Below are positions 6,262-13,842 of a DNA stretch of 24,909 bases, in pieces. The position numbers were made by a program, and so were the translations under genes. Below the pieces are notes generated by a model. That model did no database searches and had not been told where the DNA came from. It saw only the letters and a list, made by a program, of their open reading frames with translations. Source of the stretch: a virus; the IMG/VR virus record IMGVR_UViG_3300046777_001131, positions 1 through 24,909 of that record; one strand, written 5' to 3'. How positions within the stretch are numbered: the stretch's first letter is position 1; every line of letters begins with the position of its first letter.

Positions 6262-6432
6262 ATGAAAACAACACCATCACTCGACGAGCTACTATCACAG
6301 CTCGCACAGCCTAAGAAGGTCACCGCCTACTCATTCGCGGTTCGACTGCTTACGATGTCGACGATACTCTTGCTACTGCTTACGATGTTCGTCTTTGTAG
6401 CTAAATGCCTATACTGGACGCTGTCATGGTAA
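6262..6432 (+). CDS. Small membrane protein (56 aa)
   Basis: CTGGAGA precedes the ATG. The first 24 residues are polar (SLDELLSQLAQPKKV). Residues 26-50 are strongly hydrophobic (AVRLLTMSTILLLLLTMFVFVAKCL), forming one transmembrane helix, and the end YWTLSW is aromatic. The family is not recognised. Its location directly before the primase-helicase gene, beside another tiny membrane protein, is not a usual holin position, so I do not call it a holin. Confidence 0.55.
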   Translation: MKTTPSLDELLSQLAQPKKVTAYSFAVRLLTMSTILLLLLTMFVFVAKCLYWTLSW

Positions 6433-6521
6433 GCGAAGAAGCCGTTCGACTCATTAGCCTTCTCGCCGCACTCGCGATACTAACTATCTACCTACGATTA
6501 TCCGGGGACCGGGACTCATGA
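6426..6521 (+). CDS. Tiny hydrophobic peptide gene (31 aa)
   Basis: The ATG lies inside the end of the previous gene (7-nt overlap), and the TGA overlaps the ATG of the primase-helicase gene (ATGA). The 31-residue product consists of a short acidic start, a hydrophobic helix (RLISLLAALAILTIYLRL, 8-25) and a charged tail. Its reality rests on the double coupling. It could serve mainly to couple translation into the replication gene. Confidence 0.4.
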   Translation: MVSEEAVRLISLLAALAILTIYLRLSGDRDS

Positions 6522-8650
6522 TATACAACCTATGCGTATCGACTGCAGTCGTAGGCAAAGCCGAGCGCCATCAGTACAACGACCTCGCCGCCAAACTGCG
6601 GCGCGTCGAGTGGTCCGTCGATCAAATCGAGTACCATCTGACAAAGCGCGGTCACCCGATTTGTAGCGCCGACCTGAAAGAAGGCGCCGACGGTTACGCA
6701 CGCCGTAACTCAGACGCGTTCATCTCATCGTCGATCGTCGGACTTGATATCGACAACGGCCGTGAGTCGTTCGGTGCTGCGTCGCGGAATGAGTACTTTG
6801 CAAAGCACGCCTCTTTCGCCTACACGACGCCGTCGCATACGGATGTGCATCCGCGGTACCGGGTGATCTTTGTACTCGAGACGCCGATCACCAATATCAC
6901 AGAATACAAAGCCCTCACGACCGCACTCGTTCAACGGTTCGCCGGTGACACCAACGCACGCGACGCCGTCCGGCTCTGGTTCGGTAATCCCGATGCTCAG
7001 GTCGTGTCGTGGTATAACACACTAAGCGATGACGAAGTCCAGAGGCTACTATCGTTCGAGGACGAAGTACGCCACGAAGAGACGAAGTTCTCCGCGTTCG
7101 GGGCTCGTAAGCTGACAGTCGACGACGTGTCGCTTATGCTGAAGTTCATACCACCACAACAAGACCATATCGACTGGAAACGCACCGTCGCCGCCGTAGT
7201 CGACGCGCTCGGAGACACACCAGAAACAATAGCGCTCCTATCGCAGTGGTCGCCGTCGGACGTGCCGTATGCTCAGGTGGTCAAAAATCGCTTGACACGT
7301 GTCACGACCGGGACGCTCATATACCTTGCACGGAAGAACGGGTGTCCGATTCCGAAGGACATCTACAAAGAAGCTCCGAAGGACGCAGCGGAAACGTTCG
7401 ACCGAATCGAGTCGTACCTCACCGCGCGGTACGAGTTTAGGAAGAACACCGCGACGCAAACGATCGAGTATCGTGATAGCGTCAACGCGGCATGGGAGCG
7501 ACTTGACGACTACACAGTCAACAGCCTCCTTCGTTCGATGCGCTCGTCAGGTCTTAAGATCGGCCGCGACCGGATATGGGAGATCCTCGACTCCGACTTT
7601 AGCGCCGAGTACGATCCGATCTCGGAGTACTTCGCTAACCTCCCAGAGTGGCGCGACGGTGACACCGACCATATCGGTAGGATCTTAGACCTCATCCCTC
7701 CCGATCCGGCCTATCCCGTCGAAGCGCAGCGGGCCTATAACGACCTCATCTTTCGTAAGTGGATCGTCGCCGCGGTCGCGTGTGCAGTCGATAACAAGCC
7801 AAACCATACGATGCTCATCCTGCAGGGTGGACAGGGAGTCGGTAAGACGACGCTCCTACGTTACCTATGCCCAGAGCATCTCAGACATGACCATTACTAC
7901 GAGGGTAGCATAAACGACGACCGCGATACGCTCGTATCGATTGCGAGAAGTCTCATCATCGTCGATGACGAACTCGAGTCCCTAACGAAGCGCGAAGCCG
8001 AGAAGATCAAGTCCCTCATCACGTCGTCCGATAAGCGCGTACGGCTCGCTTATGGGCGTGCTGAGACCACCCTACGACGTAGGGGATCATTCGCAGGATC
8101 AGTCAATCGTCGATCGTTTCTAAATGACGAGACAGGATCCCGGCGCTTTGCCGTGATCTCGATAGGTGGGTTCGTAGATCTGGGGGCGCTCTTCAGTATC
8201 GATGTCGACGCCGTCTGGGCGCAGGCGCTCGCACTCAAGAGGGCCGGGTTCCAGTATTGGACGTCACCGAAAGACATAGAACGCATCTCAGCCATGAACG
8301 CCAACTATGCCGTATCAACGGAAGCCGACGACCTCGTATGGAGATACGTCGAAGCGCTGCCTACCGAATCGGTCGCAGGCATGTCGAACACGGAAATTAT
8401 GACGATGCTGATCGACAAGGTCTTTCAAGAGCGAAACGCTCGCGTTCCGTGGCTCAACGCGTGGCAGCTCGGTAGGTCGCTTACTAAGGCCGGGTTTGAG
8501 CAGAAGGTTATCCGAGATGGTGGACGAACCGTGCGCATATGGAAAGTCAAGATCCGAGCCGTCGGAAGGTCAGTTGATACCGAGACACCAACGGCAATCG
8601 TACACAATATACGCGCTAATGCGGTAGGGGGTGGGGGCGATGTCTTCTAA
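6518..8650 (+). CDS. Primase-helicase: PrimPol-like domain plus VirE/SF3-type helicase
   Basis: The 710-aa protein joins two replication enzymes. The N-terminal part has PrimPol (archaeo-eukaryotic primase) motifs: IVGLDIDN (73-80) gives the catalytic DxD, TPSHT (104-108) the S.H motif, and HPRYRVIF the following conserved strand. The C-terminal half is a virulence-associated-E-like helicase. Its Walker A is GGQGVGKT (437-444), the Walker B region is LIIVDDELE with D483-D484-E485, and an arginine-rich sensor region (GSFAGSVNRRSFLNDETGSRRFAVI) lies around 525-549. It should synthesise primers and unwind the phage origin as a hexamer. The origin-like inverted repeat lies just downstream. The frame ends with Gly-rich GGGGDVF and overlaps the next gene by 11 nt. 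Confidence 0.9.
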   Translation: MIYNLCVSTAVVGKAERHQYNDLAAKLRRVEWSVDQIEYHLTKRGHPICSADLKEGADGYARRNSDAFISSSIVGLDIDNGRESFGAASRNEYFAKHASFAYTTPSHTDVHPRYRVIFVLETPITNITEYKALTTALVQRFAGDTNARDAVRLWFGNPDAQVVSWYNTLSDDEVQRLLSFEDEVRHEETKFSAFGARKLTVDDVSLMLKFIPPQQDHIDWKRTVAAVVDALGDTPETIALLSQWSPSDVPYAQVVKNRLTRVTTGTLIYLARKNGCPIPKDIYKEAPKDAAETFDRIESYLTARYEFRKNTATQTIEYRDSVNAAWERLDDYTVNSLLRSMRSSGLKIGRDRIWEILDSDFSAEYDPISEYFANLPEWRDGDTDHIGRILDLIPPDPAYPVEAQRAYNDLIFRKWIVAAVACAVDNKPNHTMLILQGGQGVGKTTLLRYLCPEHLRHDHYYEGSINDDRDTLVSIARSLIIVDDELESLTKREAEKIKSLITSSDKRVRLAYGRAETTLRRRGSFAGSVNRRSFLNDETGSRRFAVISIGGFVDLGALFSIDVDAVWAQALALKRAGFQYWTSPKDIERISAMNANYAVSTEADDLVWRYVEALPTESVAGMSNTEIMTMLIDKVFQERNARVPWLNAWQLGRSLTKAGFEQKVIRDGGRTVRIWKVKIRAVGRSVDTETPTAIVHNIRANAVGGGGDVF

Positions 8651-9074
8651 TTACGGCGTTTCTGCCCTAGATAGCTGGCTGGGGCTAGAAGATCAGCAAA
8701 GTTCTGTAACTACTTCAACTGATCGGTCTAACACGTTGAAAGACATACCAGTTAAGCACACTGAAGGCTTCAATTTGGGTTACAGAGTTACAGGGTCAAA
8801 AGTCGTTTTCCTTAAGAGGGAAAAATATATAGTAAATAAGTATAAGGAAAACGACTTTTCACTATGTAACCCTGTAACGGGGGGGAGTGCAGGTCGAATC
8901 GTACCGCCCAACGAGGTGCTCGCAAGTGCCGAACTTGCCCGCCAACGGAACAGGCGCGACCGGGATCTTATTGCACTAATGCACCCGTCCAATGTAATAG
9001 AGTGGACGTGGATAGAACATGCCGACGGTACATGGACGGCTCATCACTCAATCATATTCGAGGAGGCAGTATGA
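8640..9074 (+). CDS. Hypothetical protein whose gene contains the origin-like repeat (144 aa)
   Basis: ATG at 8640 is chosen over GTG at 8631; both follow the G-rich tract at the end of the primase-helicase gene. The protein is not recognised. Its N-terminal third is Ser/Thr-rich, and the middle (GYRVTGSKVVFLKREKYIVNKYKENDFSLCNPVTGG) is encoded by the long inverted repeat. The C-terminal part (EVLASAELARQRNRRDRDLIALMHPSNVIEWTWIEHADGTW) looks like a real folded domain. The codons of the middle part are AT-rich, unlike neighbours. The frame may be selected as much for the DNA element as for the protein, as in lambda, where the origin lies inside gene O. It is coupled by ATGA to the nuclease gene. 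Confidence 0.6.
   Translation: MSSNYGVSALDSWLGLEDQQSSVTTSTDRSNTLKDIPVKHTEGFNLGYRVTGSKVVFLKREKYIVNKYKENDFSLCNPVTGGSAGRIVPPNEVLASAELARQRNRRDRDLIALMHPSNVIEWTWIEHADGTWTAHHSIIFEEAV
8779..8878. repeat. Long inverted repeat with iteron-like motifs, probable replication origin
   Basis: The 36-nt arms 8779-8814 and 8843-8878 are inverted copies matching at 32 of 36 positions, separated by a 28-nt AT-rich spacer. The motif GTTACAG or its complement occurs at 8779-8785, 8787-8793 and 8872-8878, with a near copy at 8864-8870 and an exact outlier at 8704-8710. An AT-rich core, repeated short motifs and a position just after the primase-helicase gene fit a phage replication origin. Alternatives are a small MITE-like insertion or a structured RNA. 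No clear target duplication flanks it, although both sides have G runs. Confidence 0.55.
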
Positions 9075-9517
9075 AGGACATCGACGAAGAGTTCGCAGAG
9101 CTGGAGGCTCGCAAGTGGCAACAGCATCTCGACAAAGAGGCCGCATCCCGTGAGCGTGCAAAGAAGAAGCGCGCAGGCGAGGGGCCACCGCCAAAGGAGC
9201 ACGAAATCCAAACGGCGATCTCTAAGGCTTTAGAGGCCGCCGGGTATATGGTGGTGAGGGTTAACTCGTCAACATCGCTCACAGCGCACGGAAGCCGCCT
9301 TAGCGCCTATCGTGTGGTCAACATAAACGCCACGTCAGGGCATGCCGACCTCGCCGTCTACAAACGCGGGCGCGTGTGGATGCTCGAAGTCAAGCGCCCC
9401 GGAGGTAAGCCGTCGGAAACGCAGGTACGATTTGCGGAATGCTGCAATCGCTACGGCGTGCCCTACCACGTCGTGACAAGTCCAGAGGATGCACTCGCCG
9501 TGCTGAGGTTACCATGA
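9071..9517 (+). CDS. VRR-NUC domain nuclease
   Basis: The 148-aa protein has the motifs of the VRR-NUC subgroup of PD-(D/E)XK nucleases. E45 lies in a helix (PPKEHEIQTAISKALEAAGYMVVRV), followed by GHADLAVY with D93, then MLEVKRPGGKPSETQVRF with E106 and K108 and the conserved Gln 118. The first 40 residues are a charged helix absent from minimal VRR-NUC proteins. Such nucleases cut branched or flap DNA and are usual in phage replication modules. The start is ATGA-coupled to the previous gene, and AGGAGG lies upstream. An earlier in-frame start at 9002 is less likely. Confidence 0.85.
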   Translation: MKDIDEEFAELEARKWQQHLDKEAASRERAKKKRAGEGPPPKEHEIQTAISKALEAAGYMVVRVNSSTSLTAHGSRLSAYRVVNINATSGHADLAVYKRGRVWMLEVKRPGGKPSETQVRFAECCNRYGVPYHVVTSPEDALAVLRLP

Positions 9518-9879
9518 TAGCGCAGGTCATCGCCCACCATGCCGCGGCGCTGATAGGCGTACACGTCGCGGAGATATACGGACGGTCACACCGCAGACGC
9601 CCGGCGCTCGCAAGACATCTTGTATGGTTCGTTCTCCATGAGCGGTTCGCGTGGGACTACTCGTCGATAGCGAGGGAGTTCAACAGGGAACGACAGCCGG
9701 TGATGCGTGCGGTCGAAGCCGTCGAAGATCAGATCGTTTTGTTCCCTGACGTGAGGGATATCGTCCGGGTCATGAGGCAAGAGCCGTATCTGCAGTTGGT
9801 GCAAAACTATTGTTGTTCATGTGGTAAGGTTGCAGCATGGCAGGTGGACGACCAACGAAATACGACTTCGACGCACTGA
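9514..9879 (+). CDS. Stand-alone DnaA domain IV-like DNA-binding protein
   Basis: Residues 1-80 resemble the C-terminal DNA-binding domain of DnaA. The shared points are AALIGVHVAEIYGRSHRRRPALARHLVWFVLHE, then WDYSSIAREFNRERQPVMRAVEAVEDQI, which follows the DnaA order of a basic helix pair and a helix-turn-helix. The signature GRDHTT of cellular DnaA is replaced by NRERQP, so binding specificity probably differs. No AAA+ ATPase precedes it, and the whole protein is 121 aa. It sits beside the primase-helicase and the origin-like repeat, so it may recognise that origin or compete with host DnaA. The frame runs 43 nt into the TerS gene, and the last 25 residues look non-conserved. The start is ATGA-coupled. 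Confidence 0.7.
   Translation: MIAQVIAHHAAALIGVHVAEIYGRSHRRRPALARHLVWFVLHERFAWDYSSIAREFNRERQPVMRAVEAVEDQIVLFPDVRDIVRVMRQEPYLQLVQNYCCSCGKVAAWQVDDQRNTTSTH
9797..9810 (+). repeat. 14-nt repeat TGGTGCAAAACTAT (copy 1)
   Basis: This 14-mer recurs exactly at 13783-13796. Each copy lies just upstream of a late gene: 26 nt before TerS here, and 46 nt before the prohead protease there. By my rough estimate about one such chance pair is expected in 25 kb, so only the shared placement makes it notable. It could be a regulatory site. Confidence 0.25.
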
Positions 9880-10235
9880 AACCCAAGCTCGACGAAGCAG
9901 AGCGGGCTGGTATGTACATCGAACAACTCGCGACGCATCTCGGAATACACGACGATACCATCCGCGATTGGGAGTCTCAACATCCCGAGTTTTCCGACGC
10001 GGTCAAAAGGATTCGCCTCGCTTGCAAGTCTCGGATCTCTCAACTCCTCGACGCTCATGCCTACGGTGGTATCGAGAAGGGCAACGGCTCGGTTGCTATC
10101 TTCATTGCGAAGAACGTTCTCGGATGGCGAGACCGTAGCGAGGTAGAGTCGAAGGTAACTCAGACTCAGGAGCTCACAGTTAAGATCGGCGGTGCTCGTC
10201 GCAGTGGAGAAGACGATGAGCCGGATCACTCTTGA
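9837..10235 (+). CDS. Terminase small subunit (TerS)
   Basis: The 132-aa protein begins MAGGRPTKYD, the typical opening of phage terminase small subunits. A helix-turn-helix follows at about 28-52 (IEQLATHLGIHDDTIRDWESQHPEF), then a helical region (FSDAVKRIRLACKSRISQLL) for oligomerisation. The WRDR segment (ENVLGW/KNVLGWRDRSEVE) is also a TerS hallmark. TerS recognises the packaging site and regulates TerL. The gene overlaps the DnaA-like frame upstream by 43 nt and the TerL gene downstream by 20 nt. A TGTGGTAAGG ribosome-binding region lies before the ATG. Confidence 0.85.
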   Translation: MAGGRPTKYDFDALKPKLDEAERAGMYIEQLATHLGIHDDTIRDWESQHPEFSDAVKRIRLACKSRISQLLDAHAYGGIEKGNGSVAIFIAKNVLGWRDRSEVESKVTQTQELTVKIGGARRSGEDDEPDHS

Positions 10236-11394
10236 CATAGAACTGCACGACGCACAGCTGCGGGTCTGGAACAACAGACGCCGTTTCAACGTCGTGAACT
10301 GCGGGCGCCGGTGGGGAAAGACAGTACTCGCCGAGGCTGCGCTCGCGGAGTGCATCACGACAGGCGATCCGGCGGCGTACTTCGCGCCGACTTACAAAAT
10401 GTTGATGGACGTTTGGAGGACGGTTAAGAAAGACTTCGCCGCTGTGATCGCAGACACGAACGAGAGTGAGAAGCGTATCACGTACATCAACGGCGGTCAG
10501 CTCGACTTCTGGTCTCTCGATAACTACGACGCGGTCCGCGGTCGTAAGTACCGACGCGTCGTAATTGACGAGGCCGCGATGGTGACGAACTTAGAGGAGG
10601 CGTGGACGATGGCCATACGTCCAACGCTTGCAGACTACAAGGGCGACGCGTGGTTTTTCTCGACGCCTAAGGGGCGGAACTATTTCCATACCTTGTCAGA
10701 ACGCGCGGTGACCGATGAAACGTGGTCATACTGGCAGATGCCGACGGCTGCGAATCCTTACATCGACGCGATGGAAGTCGAAGCGGCACGTAATGAACTT
10801 CCGAGTCTCGTATTCCAACAGGAGTTTCTCGCCGAGTTCATCGACGTTCAGGGCGCGCTCGTTAAGCGTGAACATCTAACTCACGTACCGAGCGACCGCG
10901 TGCCGTCTGGCCTGCGCTATGGTATGGGCGTCGACCTTGCTATTTCCAAGTCGGAGACGGCCGACTATACCGCGATCGTCGTTGTGGGTTACGATCCCGA
11001 ATCGGGACGCCGTTACGTCGTTGACGTGTGGCGCGGTAAGGTTAGCTTTCACGAAGTCGTCGACACTGTGAAACAGTACGCCGCTAAGTGGAAGCCGCAG
11101 CGGATCAACATCGAGGCCGTGCAGTATCAAGTCGCGGTCGTGCAAGAGCTACTCCGAAAGACCTCGTTACCTGTTAAGGCTATCAAGCCAGACCGCGACA
11201 AGGTCACGCGCTTTCACGCGGTACTCGCACGCTATGAGCAACTCCTCGTCACTCACGTTACAAACTTAGACCCTCACTTCGAGCGTGAGCTCCTATCGTT
11301 TCCGATCTCGGACCATGACGATATGGTGGACGCGCTTGTCTATGCCGAGCTCGCAGCCGTTAAGAATCAAGGCGCGGGCGTTCTCTTCACTTAA
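10216..11394 (+). CDS. Terminase large subunit (TerL), packaging ATPase-nuclease
   Basis: The 392-aa protein has both TerL domains. The ATPase has a Walker A of the TerL form GRRWGKT (30-36), preceded by NVVNC, and a Walker B VVIDEA with D118-E119. The nuclease has GVDLAIS (D240) followed by DYTAIVVVGYD, NIEAVQYQ (about 296-303), and HDDMVDAL with D368, D369 and D372. TerL drives DNA into the procapsid through the portal and cuts it. An upstream GTG at 10192 is possible, but ATG at 10216 has GGAG at good spacing. At 392 aa it is on the short side for TerL, but complete in motifs. Confidence 0.96.
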   Translation: MSRITLDIELHDAQLRVWNNRRRFNVVNCGRRWGKTVLAEAALAECITTGDPAAYFAPTYKMLMDVWRTVKKDFAAVIADTNESEKRITYINGGQLDFWSLDNYDAVRGRKYRRVVIDEAAMVTNLEEAWTMAIRPTLADYKGDAWFFSTPKGRNYFHTLSERAVTDETWSYWQMPTAANPYIDAMEVEAARNELPSLVFQQEFLAEFIDVQGALVKREHLTHVPSDRVPSGLRYGMGVDLAISKSETADYTAIVVVGYDPESGRRYVVDVWRGKVSFHEVVDTVKQYAAKWKPQRINIEAVQYQVAVVQELLRKTSLPVKAIKPDRDKVTRFHAVLARYEQLLVTHVTNLDPHFERELLSFPISDHDDMVDALVYAELAAVKNQGAGVLFT

Positions 11395-11405
11395 CAGACT
11401 ACACA

Positions 11406-13781
11406 ATGGGTATCTTCGACCGTATCTTCAGAACAAACGAGAAGCAGCTGCAGCTATCCGAGCGCGGCGAACTGCCGGGGCTCGCGACCTTAGCGTACAC
11501 GAAACACTCGTTCACTCCGGTGACGAACTTCGCGCAGGCGTACCGACTGTGGAAAGAGAACCCGGTCGCGCAGGGATGCACGATGGCCTATTCGCTCACG
11601 ATGCCAGAGGCCTATCTCGCCGTTCGCGATGGTGAGTCGTTCGTCTACGATCACCCGGTTTCCGTTCTCTTCGCTGGCTCGTCGTGGCGTCTCAGCATGG
11701 CCACAGCTATGACGTACCTCTGTATCGGCGGTAACGTCTACTACCACAAACGCCGTAACGCTGCGGGAGCGGTGGTAGATCTCAAGCCCTACTCAGATGC
11801 TAACTTTGCCCCGGTGATCGACGAGTACGGGAATATCCGCGCCTATCACTACAACAACGGCTCGACTACGTGGGAGGTTCCAAAGGATGATGTCGTTCAT
11901 ATACGCGGTTTTTGGGTGGATCCTGCTATTAGCTACGCCGGCGGCTCTCCGATTGTACTCGCATCGACGACGATTGAATCTTACAACGAGGCGAGCGGCA
12001 CGATCTTCAGCATCCACAAAAATGACGCGATGCCTAAGACGCTGGTAATCTACGACGAAGAAATGTCGCCCGACCAGGTGTCACTTGCCGAGCGTTCGTT
12101 CAAGCGTAAGTACGGCGGCGAGCGCCGCGGGTCGGTCGGTCACATGTGGGGCGTTAAGAGTGTCGAACGTTTGGCACTTGATTACAACGAACTCGGTATG
12201 GAGTCGACGTTCAGTCAATACGAGGCGCGGATCTGCGGTGTATTCCGCGTGCATCCGATTATCGCGTACACGTACGCGGGTATCATGTCGTCGACGTACT
12301 CGAATGCCGAGCAGGCGTCGAAGGACTTTACCGATATGGTCCGCGTGCCACTGTGGAACATGATCGCCGATCAGATCAACGAACAGCTTGCGATCCCGGA
12401 CTTTGGCGTCGAAGTAGGTTTTGACCTGAGCACGGTCGAAGCTCTGAAGCCGTCGGTCGAGTCACAACAGAACATCGCTATTAGCGCATTCGAGCGCGGC
12501 GTCATTACTCAGAACGAAGCTCGCGAGGCGTTCGGTCTCGATCCGGTCGCACCGATCGCTACTGTCCAGACTGCGGGACGTTCGCTGCGATTGTCGACGA
12601 AGGCGATCAGAACGAAAGACTACGAGGATATCGACTTCACTCCTCCGGCTGAAGTACGCGAAGAAGCTCTGCAGGGTCTGGAGTGGCGCGCTGAGTACGG
12701 ACGCGGTGGAACTGAGGTCGGCGTGGCACGTGCTCGCGATCTTAGTAACGGGCGCGACATATCACCGGACACGGCTCGCCGCATGAAGGCGTACTTCCTA
12801 CGTCATGAGATCGACAAAGAAGCCGAAGGCTGGAATGCAGACGAGGACGGATATCCGAGCGCCGGTCGTATCGCGTGGGCTTTGTGGGGCGGTGATCCGG
12901 GCTTTGCATGGGTTGACGATATCGTGACGCGCATGGACGCGGAAGATGCTGAGGTCGAAGACGATCCAACGGAAGGAGGCGCGGATGATTCGTCCGCGAG
13001 CTTTCGTTCTGACTCGTTAGACGACGCGACGTACTTTAAGGCCGTAGATGATATCTCGGAGAAGTGGGCGAAGCGGATCGCGATCTCGTATGGTAAGGAA
13101 GTGCGTAAGCTCGAACGCGAGATCCTCGGGGGTATCAAGGCGCACGGCGCAGTCATGACGAAACAAGAGGGCGACCCGTTCGACGTCGAAGACTGGACGG
13201 CGCGGTTCTTAGCTGCGACTGAAGAGGACCGCAAAGGCCTCGTCGAAGAGATGATCGCAGCGGCTGCGTCTGATGTCAACGCTGAAGACGGCGAGTACGG
13301 CAAGGCACGACGCGAAGGTATCGACGAGTCGAGCGCAAAGATCGCAGAGTCTATCGGTACGATCCGCGACGATGTACGAGCTATCCTAAGTCAGTCGGGC
13401 GGCCTATCCGCTGACGAGATTGCTGCGCTACTTCGTAAGAAGTTTGAGGAGATCAGCACGGCACGGGCTAACGCGATCGGCCGAACAACGGCGACGGCGA
13501 CGACAGGCAAGACGCAGACGAGCGTATGGAAACAAGTCTCCGATCGTGAGCGCGACCCGAATCGTAAGATCGTTAGACAGTGGATCTCGTTTCCGGGTGC
13601 GCGCGATACACACTCTGGCGCGTTAGGTCAGTGGGAGAACGTCAATACTGGGATGTTCACGGTCGGCGGCGAAGAGACACCATATCCCGCAGGGCCGGGA
13701 CTCTCAGCAAAGAACGCAGTCAACTGCAGGTGTATCACGCGCGCGCGTCGCTATTCTGATTACATAGCGTCGCAAGGGTAG
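11406..13781 (+). CDS. Portal protein fused to a MuF-type head morphogenesis domain
   Basis: The 791-aa protein combines three parts. Residues 1 to about 390 are a HK97-type portal (the dodecameric ring through which DNA enters), with the typical NPVAQGCT, HPVSVLF and DDVVHIRGF features. Residues about 418-507 hold a compact module ending in EGWNADEDGYPSAGRIAWALWGGDPG, which also occurs in other phage structural proteins and whose role is unknown. Residues about 680-785 form a SPP1 gp7/Mu gpF-like domain: ARANAIGRTTATATTGKTQ, then FPGARDTHSGALGQ, and the terminal AVNCRC signature. Portal and MuF are usually separate adjacent genes. The start follows the TerL stop by 11 nt. Confidence 0.9.
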   Translation: MGIFDRIFRTNEKQLQLSERGELPGLATLAYTKHSFTPVTNFAQAYRLWKENPVAQGCTMAYSLTMPEAYLAVRDGESFVYDHPVSVLFAGSSWRLSMATAMTYLCIGGNVYYHKRRNAAGAVVDLKPYSDANFAPVIDEYGNIRAYHYNNGSTTWEVPKDDVVHIRGFWVDPAISYAGGSPIVLASTTIESYNEASGTIFSIHKNDAMPKTLVIYDEEMSPDQVSLAERSFKRKYGGERRGSVGHMWGVKSVERLALDYNELGMESTFSQYEARICGVFRVHPIIAYTYAGIMSSTYSNAEQASKDFTDMVRVPLWNMIADQINEQLAIPDFGVEVGFDLSTVEALKPSVESQQNIAISAFERGVITQNEAREAFGLDPVAPIATVQTAGRSLRLSTKAIRTKDYEDIDFTPPAEVREEALQGLEWRAEYGRGGTEVGVARARDLSNGRDISPDTARRMKAYFLRHEIDKEAEGWNADEDGYPSAGRIAWALWGGDPGFAWVDDIVTRMDAEDAEVEDDPTEGGADDSSASFRSDSLDDATYFKAVDDISEKWAKRIAISYGKEVRKLEREILGGIKAHGAVMTKQEGDPFDVEDWTARFLAATEEDRKGLVEEMIAAAASDVNAEDGEYGKARREGIDESSAKIAESIGTIRDDVRAILSQSGGLSADEIAALLRKKFEEISTARANAIGRTTATATTGKTQTSVWKQVSDRERDPNRKIVRQWISFPGARDTHSGALGQWENVNTGMFTVGGEETPYPAGPGLSAKNAVNCRCITRARRYSDYIASQG

Positions 13782-13796
13782 ATGGTGCAAAACTAT

Positions 13797-13833
13797 ACGC
13801 AAGCTCTTACGAACTTGCGTCAACTCTTACGAA
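13797..13833 (+). promoter_or_regulatory. Leader hairpin and direct repeat before the protease gene
   Basis: ACGCAAG (13797-13803) pairs perfectly with CTTGCGT (13814-13820), and its 10-nt loop, CTCTTACGAA (13804-13813), recurs as a direct repeat at 13824-13833. The second copy runs into the GAAGG ribosome binding site (13831-13835), 7 nt before the ATG at 13843. A repeated site over a ribosome binding site suggests translational regulation of head maturation. Confidence 0.4.
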
Positions 13834-13842
13834 GGTAATCGA

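Noticed and set aside
8779-8878. MITE-like insertion instead of an origin
   Set aside because: No clear target-site duplication is seen, and the reading frame stays open across the element. The possibility is not excluded, only less favoured.
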